Shown piece by piece: positions 1 to 4,585 of a stretch of DNA of 8,004 nt. Both the position numbers and the translations under genes were made by a program. Below the pieces are notes generated by a model, which searched no databases, was not told the DNA's origin, and worked only from the letters and a program-made list of their open reading frames with translations. The stretch is taken from positions 1 to 8,004 of the forward strand of contig JANRIZ010000075.1 of the NCBI GenBank assembly GCA_033764445.1, written 5' to 3'. Origin of the DNA: JANRIZ01 sp033764445. GTDB lineage: Bacteria > Verrucomicrobiota > Verrucomicrobiia > JAWXBN01. How positions within the stretch are numbered: position 1 is the first letter of the stretch; the number at the start of each line of letters is the position of its first letter.

Positions 1-1290
1 GGTGCGTGGAATGAGGATGGGAAGGGTCCGTCTTTGTGGGACGTGTACGGTCACACACCTGGGAAGATCAAGGACGGGTCCAATGCTGACGTGGCCTGCG
101 ACCAGTATCACCTGTATGCACAGGATGTCGCCCTCATGAAACAGCTGGGCTTCAATGCGTACCGTTTTTCACTCAGTTGGCCGCGCATTTTGCCCGAAGG
201 CAAGGGGGCGGTCAACCAGAAGGGGCTCGACTATTACCGTCGGCTGGTTGATTGCCTGCGGGAGAACGGGATCGAGCCGGTGGCCACGCTTTATCATTGG
301 GATCTGCCCGACGCCCTGCACCAGGCCGGCGGATTGCTCAACCGGAAAATTGTGGATTGGTTTGAGGATTACACGCGCATAGCGGTCAAGGCTCTGGGGG
401 ACCGGGTGCAGTATTGGATTCCGGTCAATGAACCCAATGTCCATACGGAGCTGGGGTATTGTCACGGATGGCATGCGCCCGGGGCAGTGGGAGGCCGCTC
501 CACCTCCCTGCAGGCCAATCATCATCTGATGCTTTTTCACGGAGCCGCCTCCCGGGTGGTCCATGAATGCGTCCGCAACCCGATGGTGGGGACCGGGGTC
601 AATGTGGCCGCTTTTTACACTGCACCCGGGACACCGGATGCGGAAAGATTGTTGCAACGCATTGATGAGGACCAGACGTGGTGGTATCTGGACCCCGCAT
701 TCAAGGGGGGATATCCGGAGGAGGCGCTGAAGCTGGCCTATGACAATGGGGACGATTTTTTCCGCAAGCCCGGTGATGACGACCTCATGAAGGCTCCGAC
801 CGAGTTTATTGGGTTCAACCATTATTTCAGTATCTGGGCCGAGCCCCGGGACAGTTATCAGGGCTGGAATTACGGGACAGCCCCCGCAGAGATTGAGCGA
901 TGCGACAATGCCTGGAAAGTTCCCTATCACCCCTCGGGCTTTTACGATTGTTTCAAAAAGCTGGCCGATCGGTATCCGGGGCTGCCGATGATTGTGACAG
1001 AAAACGGGCTGATGAATGACGCCACTGTTGGAGCTGATGGTCAGTGCCATGACCCACAGAGAGTCCGCTATCTCAAGGATTTCATCGGGGCCATGCGCCG
1101 GGCCGTGGCCGGGGGGATCGACGTGCGCGGATATCTGCTTTGGAGTTTCATGGACAATTTTGAATGGGCCGATGGGTACGCCTCCCGTTTCGGGATTGTC
1201 CACACGGATTTCACGACATTGAAACGGACAGTCAAGGACAGCGGCCGCTATTATGCGACAGTGGCCCGGAGCAACGGGGCGGAGCTGTAG
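1..1290 (+). CDS. GH1 family beta-glucosidase, 5'-truncated by the window edge
   Basis: A retaining glycoside hydrolase family 1 enzyme that hydrolyses beta-glucosides or related beta-glycosides by a double-displacement mechanism on a TIM barrel. The frame is open from base 1. The first residues (GAWNEDGKGPSLWD) match the conserved segment that follows QIEG in GH1, so roughly 15-25 N-terminal residues lie outside the window and the TTG at 34 is not the real start. Visible landmarks, in window codons: His99 in LYHWDLP; acid/base Glu144 in VNEPN; Tyr275 in FNHYF; nucleophile Glu334 in IVTENGL; and Trp381, Glu388 and Trp389 of the glycone-binding site in LLWSFMDNFEWADGY. The 429 residues present, plus the missing part, fit the usual length of about 450. 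No signal peptide can be assessed; most bacterial GH1 enzymes of this form are cytoplasmic. The FHA-cyclase gene starts 26 bp downstream with no visible terminator, so co-transcription is possible. Substrate specificity cannot be read from the sequence. Confidence 0.96.
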   Translation, partial: GAWNEDGKGPSLWDVYGHTPGKIKDGSNADVACDQYHLYAQDVALMKQLGFNAYRFSLSWPRILPEGKGAVNQKGLDYYRRLVDCLRENGIEPVATLYHWDLPDALHQAGGLLNRKIVDWFEDYTRIAVKALGDRVQYWIPVNEPNVHTELGYCHGWHAPGAVGGRSTSLQANHHLMLFHGAASRVVHECVRNPMVGTGVNVAAFYTAPGTPDAERLLQRIDEDQTWWYLDPAFKGGYPEEALKLAYDNGDDFFRKPGDDDLMKAPTEFIGFNHYFSIWAEPRDSYQGWNYGTAPAEIERCDNAWKVPYHPSGFYDCFKKLADRYPGLPMIVTENGLMNDATVGADGQCHDPQRVRYLKDFIGAMRRAVAGGIDVRGYLLWSFMDNFEWADGYASRFGIVHTDFTTLKRTVKDSGRYYATVARSNGAEL

Positions 1291-1316
1291 TTCGGGCTTC
1301 TAAAAGTCACCGGGGC

Positions 1317-2240
1317 ATGGTTGACTCTCCCCTCATGCCCGCCGAACTCGTCAACCTTGAAACCGGGGAAAAGACCCCCTTGCCCCCCGTGACGACGATG
1401 GGCCGGAAGAAGGAATCGACGATTTTCATGCCCGACCAGAAGGTCTCCCGGCAGCATGCGATCATCCGTCTGCAGTCGGATAACGAACATTGGATCACGG
1501 ATATGGGCAGCTTCAACGGGTCGATTGTCGCCGGGCAGCGGGTGACCACCAGCCGCAAGCTCCAGCACGGGGATGTCATCAAAATCGGCACCTTCCAGTT
1601 CCGTTACGAACACCCCGAACAGACCGTCACCCGGCCCATCGAGGATGTGACCACCCACATGACCCTCGAGGATATCCGGAACATTGACGCCGTCATGCTT
1701 GTCAGCGACATCAAGGGCTTTACCCGGATGAGCGAAAAACTCTCCCCCAACGACCTCGCGCAGGTGGTGGGGGGATTTTACAAGGCCTGCAACGAGATCA
1801 TGGATTCCCAGGGTGCGACCATTGACAAATTCATCGGGGATGCCGTGCTGGCCTATTGGCCGGAGCTGAGCCAGACCAATCTGGGCAGGGCGGTGGAATC
1901 CGGTCGGCGTCTGCTGGCCGATTGCCGCGCCCTCAACGAGAAATACCGCTCCCATTTCGAGGGCCATGGTCTGAGTTTTGAAATCGGCGTTGGGTTGCAC
2001 GCGGGGCCGGTGGTTCTCAGCCCCGTGGCGGCGGGGGTCCAGACCATCCTCGGGGATGCCGTCAATCTTTCCTTCCGTCTGGAGGCCCTGACACGGGGTC
2101 TGGGAAAAATGTTTGTCCTCAGTGAGGATTTTGTGGCGGAATGGGAGGGCAAACCCACGGACCTCATGGATTGTGGGGAACATCCCGTCAAGGGTCGGGA
2201 GGGACTGTTGCGGGTGTTTTCCATTCCGGAACCCGTGTAG
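1317..2240 (+). CDS. FHA domain-class III (IIIb-type) adenylate cyclase fusion
   Basis: A predicted soluble cytoplasmic enzyme making cAMP from ATP, with a phosphothreonine-reading domain in front. Residues about 18-97 form an FHA domain: Gly29-Arg30, Ser44-Arg45-Gln46-His47 (VSRQHA), then GSFNG with Asn67 and the closing GDVIKIG strand. Residues about 122-304 form a class III nucleotide cyclase catalytic domain. It has metal-binding Asp131 (VSDIKGFT) and Asp175 (KFIGDAV), adenine-selecting Lys171, Thr243 at the second specificity position, and transition-state Asn250 and Arg254 (AVNLSFR). All catalytic residues are therefore present. The Lys/Thr pair is the class IIIb pattern and argues against guanylate cyclase. 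The 307-residue protein has no membrane segment. I chose the ATG at 1317; an in-frame ATG at 1335 is nearly as good and neither has a strong Shine-Dalgarno. A longer open frame back to 1164 only overlaps the GH1 gene. The kinase encoded next is the obvious candidate writer for the FHA domain. Confidence 0.93.
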   Translation: MVDSPLMPAELVNLETGEKTPLPPVTTMGRKKESTIFMPDQKVSRQHAIIRLQSDNEHWITDMGSFNGSIVAGQRVTTSRKLQHGDVIKIGTFQFRYEHPEQTVTRPIEDVTTHMTLEDIRNIDAVMLVSDIKGFTRMSEKLSPNDLAQVVGGFYKACNEIMDSQGATIDKFIGDAVLAYWPELSQTNLGRAVESGRRLLADCRALNEKYRSHFEGHGLSFEIGVGLHAGPVVLSPVAAGVQTILGDAVNLSFRLEALTRGLGKMFVLSEDFVAEWEGKPTDLMDCGEHPVKGREGLLRVFSIPEPV

Positions 2241-2255
2241 CACTGTTTGCCGTGC

Positions 2256-2264
2256 GGGGTGATC
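2256..2264 (+). promoter_or_regulatory. candidate ribosome binding site of the leader ORF
   Basis: GGGGTGATC abuts the ATG at 2265. It matches the extended complement of the usual 16S 3' end (GGAGGTGATC) over GGTGATC. In that alignment the GGAGG core position ends 5 nt before the ATG, a normal spacing. The kinase itself has only a G-rich stretch (2315-2324) ending 11 nt before its ATG, so this is the better ribosome entry point in the leader. The host 16S tail is assumed, not seen. Confidence 0.35.
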
Positions 2265-2339
2265 ATGGCGATAGGCGGGTTTGTCACCAATTATTTTCTT
2301 GATGAAACCGGCATGGGGGCGGGAATATCACCCCCATGA
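2265..2339 (+). CDS. candidate 24-residue leader peptide overlapping the kinase start
   Basis: A short ORF of 24 codons starting MAIGGFVTNYFL and ending GISPP. Its TGA stop (2337-2339) overlaps the kinase ATG (2336-2338) in an ATGA arrangement typical of translational coupling. It has a good Shine-Dalgarno match directly upstream. It begins 24 nt after the cyclase stop, so ribosomes finishing the cyclase could also reinitiate here. Translation to the end would melt the inverted repeat at 2312-2338 that covers the kinase start. I recognise no homologous peptide. An ORF of this size can arise by chance, so the support is positional only. Confidence 0.3.
   Translation: MAIGGFVTNYFLDETGMGAGISPP
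2312..2338 (+). promoter_or_regulatory. perfect 8-bp inverted repeat enclosing the kinase start codon
   Basis: CATGGGGG (2312-2319) and CCCCCATG (2331-2338) are perfect reverse complements separated by 11 nt. In mRNA this gives a stem with five G-C pairs in a row plus C-G, A-U and U-A pairs. The right arm contains the kinase ATG itself. The left arm is part of the only G-rich sequence that could serve as the kinase Shine-Dalgarno. The fold would therefore hide the start of translation unless opened, for example by a ribosome on the overlapping leader ORF. The DNA could instead be a palindromic protein-binding site. The symmetry is seen; the regulatory role is inferred. Confidence 0.45.
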
Positions 2340-4567
2340 GCGCCATTGAAAAGGGGAAGGTGATCCTGGATCGGTTTGAAGTTCTCGAAAAACTCGGGCA
2401 GGGTGGCATGGGCCAGGTCTGGAAAGCCTTTGACCGTGAGTTGCGCGAGGAGGTGGCCATCAAGATCATTGCCCCGGAATACGCGCAGGATCCGATCTGT
2501 GTCCGGCAACTCAAGGATGAAGTCCGGCGCGGCCGCAAGCTCGGGCATCCGAACATCGTCCGTCTCTACGAGTTTTTCGCCGTTGAAAACGATGATCTGG
2601 TCTTCATCACCATGGAGTGTGTGAAAGGCCGGAATATCAGCCATCTGCGGGCCCAGCAGGAGCACCTGCGTTTTGCCGAGGAACAGGTCGAGCCCTGGCT
2701 GCGCCAGATCGCCGCGGCCCTGGACTACGCGCACGGCCAGGAGATCATCCATCGGGACATCAAGCCCAGCAACATTCTCATCGCCGGTGATGGAGTCGCC
2801 AAACTGGCGGATTTCGGCATTTCCATCGCCCTCTCGGAATCCGCCACCCGGGTGACCCGGAACACCAGCGGGACCCCTTCCTATATGAGCCCCGAGCAGA
2901 TCCAGGGTTATTCGCTGACCCCGCAATCCGATCTGTACAGTCTCGGTTGCACCCTCTTCGAGTTGCTGTGCGGTCGCCCCCCGTATCAGAGCGGTTCCGT
3001 CGACAACGTGATCCGCCAGCATCTCGAAGGGCATCTGCCCCCGCCCAACATGTGGCCGGTGGCCTTGTCTGCGCGGATGACTGGCATTTTGAAAGCCCTG
3101 CTGCAGCGGACTCCGCAGGACCGGCCCGCCCGTGCGATGGATCTCGTGAAGTATCTCGATGGAGAGGCACAGGCATTGGAACCCAAGCCGGTGATTCAGG
3201 GGGCGGCCCCTCCTCCGCTTCCCATCTCCGCGCCGAAGGCCTCCGCCCAAGCGGTTTCTCCGGCTCCACGTTCGGCCCCTGTACGTCACTCAATGACCCT
3301 GCCGTGGGGTATTCTGGCCGGGGCGGGGATTGCGGTCGTCGCCCTGCTGCTCCTGGCGGGATTGGGGTGGGGTGCCAAAGCGTTGATGTTTTCCGGAGGG
3401 TCGTTGGCCAATGACGAAATCATTTCCCAACAGAAACGGCAGATGGATTCGGATCAATGGATGTCCATGATGGGCCAGATTGCCGGGGCCGACACACTGA
3501 CCCCTTTGGAGAAGGAGGAGACACGGGCCTCCGGGATGAAAATTTCCAAACCCGGATGGTGGCAGAAAATGACCGAGTACCCGCATGAGGGCGCGGTTCA
3601 AAGCGCCCTGCTCCGGCGCCTGCCCCCCGAATTGCGGCTCAAGTCCCTCGAACCCGTGGCCCGGAAGTCGGAGGGAGGGGTGCAGGAATTTTTGTATCGG
3701 GTGACACTCACGCCCCAGGTTCCGCTGTATCTGGTTCCGGTCACTCCCGTGGATGTCTCCACCATCAAAAACGCCGCCGTTGCGAAATTGGTCCCTTTCC
3801 TGGTTCTTTCGGAGGATCTCCCCTCGGGAAAAATGTATGGGATTGACCGGAAAACCCTGCTCGCGGATGCCGGCAAGCCCTTTGAGATTTACTGGAAAAT
3901 CCGGAACGCCGCCCGGGAAGGGGGTGTCTGGAAGATTCTGGATGCCGAGCCCCTGCCCTTTCAACAGGTGACCGCCTTGGAATACCAGTATCTTGAGGAG
4001 GCCGGGAAAAAACCGGCGGACCTGATCCGTTCCGAAACCGCCCTGCGCCGGATCCGTTCCGGTCAGGAGTCGGCACTTCAGGCTTTCAGCCAGCGGCTGA
4101 CGGATATTGGGAATGATGTCGAGACCTTTCGTGCCCAGCGGATGGCGGCGGTGCCTGGGAAACCCGTCAAGAGCACCGCGAAGTTTGGCGGGTCCGGATC
4201 CGGTGAGCCCACCAAGTCGGGCATGCGTGTGGCGGGGGGGGCGGGAACCGGGGCGGCCATCGGCGCGATCGCCGGGGGCGGCGAGGGGGCCGGGTGGGGG
4301 GCCTTGGGCGGGGCGATTTTTGGCGGCATTTATGATGCCATTTCCAAGTCCAACGACGAGGCGAAGTTCAAAAAGGCCCAGGAAAGCGAGTATCAGTCCC
4401 GGCTGGCCGCGCGTAATGCCGCACTCAACGCCGCCACCCGGGAGGCCAATGCCTACGGGGCGCGCCTGATGAAACAATTTGAGGATGAATTGCGGGCCCG
4501 CGCCCAGGCCCACAACAACCGGCTCCGGGAGGATTGGGGTTCCCTGCCGGTCAATGGCAAGCTGTAG
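2336..4567 (+). CDS. transmembrane Hanks-type Ser/Thr protein kinase with an unclassified C-terminal region
   Basis: A 743-residue PknB-like kinase. Residues about 14-275 form the catalytic domain: glycine loop LGQGGMGQV (20-28), ATP-anchoring Lys43 in VAIK, alphaC Glu62, catalytic loop HRDIKPSN with Asp141, DFG at 159-161, and an activation segment containing Thr171, Thr174, Thr177 and Thr180 before SPE (185-187). It is an RD kinase, so activation-loop phosphorylation is expected. A Pro/Ala-rich juxtamembrane linker (about 285-318) leads to one strong membrane helix, about 322-349. The remaining roughly 390 residues would be periplasmic in the usual topology. They contain no PASTA, TPR, WD40 or beta-propeller pattern I can see. 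They end in a long glycine-zipper segment (632-667), which could be a second membrane element, and a charged, Ala-rich helix or coiled coil (about 672-735). The start at 2336 is the first Met before the kinase fold. The upstream FHA-cyclase is a plausible partner. Confidence 0.94.
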   Translation: MSAIEKGKVILDRFEVLEKLGQGGMGQVWKAFDRELREEVAIKIIAPEYAQDPICVRQLKDEVRRGRKLGHPNIVRLYEFFAVENDDLVFITMECVKGRNISHLRAQQEHLRFAEEQVEPWLRQIAAALDYAHGQEIIHRDIKPSNILIAGDGVAKLADFGISIALSESATRVTRNTSGTPSYMSPEQIQGYSLTPQSDLYSLGCTLFELLCGRPPYQSGSVDNVIRQHLEGHLPPPNMWPVALSARMTGILKALLQRTPQDRPARAMDLVKYLDGEAQALEPKPVIQGAAPPPLPISAPKASAQAVSPAPRSAPVRHSMTLPWGILAGAGIAVVALLLLAGLGWGAKALMFSGGSLANDEIISQQKRQMDSDQWMSMMGQIAGADTLTPLEKEETRASGMKISKPGWWQKMTEYPHEGAVQSALLRRLPPELRLKSLEPVARKSEGGVQEFLYRVTLTPQVPLYLVPVTPVDVSTIKNAAVAKLVPFLVLSEDLPSGKMYGIDRKTLLADAGKPFEIYWKIRNAAREGGVWKILDAEPLPFQQVTALEYQYLEEAGKKPADLIRSETALRRIRSGQESALQAFSQRLTDIGNDVETFRAQRMAAVPGKPVKSTAKFGGSGSGEPTKSGMRVAGGAGTGAAIGAIAGGGEGAGWGALGGAIFGGIYDAISKSNDEAKFKKAQESEYQSRLAARNAALNAATREANAYGARLMKQFEDELRARAQAHNNRLREDWGSLPVNGKL
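4234..4317 (+). other. G-run-rich coding tract: G8 homopolymer and quadruplex-type motif
   Basis: This part of the kinase gene encodes its glycine zipper with GGG/GGC codons. It opens with eight consecutive G (4234-4241). At 4274-4301 are runs of 5, 5, 3 and 6 G separated by 6, 2 and 1 bases, which fits the standard G-quadruplex pattern on the coding strand. Codon demand for Gly and Ala in a GC-rich genome explains much of it. It is still a possible polymerase-slippage or pausing site and a place where a frameshift or assembly error would truncate the last roughly 110 residues. Confidence 0.5.
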
Positions 4568-4585
4568 CAGGGGAGGGGGGCGTGT

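Noticed and set aside
169..1203. Antisense open frame of 344 codons opposite GH1
   Set aside because: The GH1 frame carries both catalytic glutamates and all family motifs. The antisense product has no recognisable feature.
1164..1316. Upstream in-frame extension of the FHA-cyclase open frame starting inside the GH1 gene
   Set aside because: It overlaps the conserved C-terminal GH1 coding sequence by 127 bp and adds low-quality sequence before a complete FHA domain. Starts at 1317 or 1335 fit better.
1251..4513. Three long antisense open frames of 330-407 codons opposite the cyclase and kinase genes
   Set aside because: They are opposite-strand shadows of strongly supported genes in GC-rich DNA. 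Their translations are rich in Gly, Pro, Arg and His and show no domain pattern.
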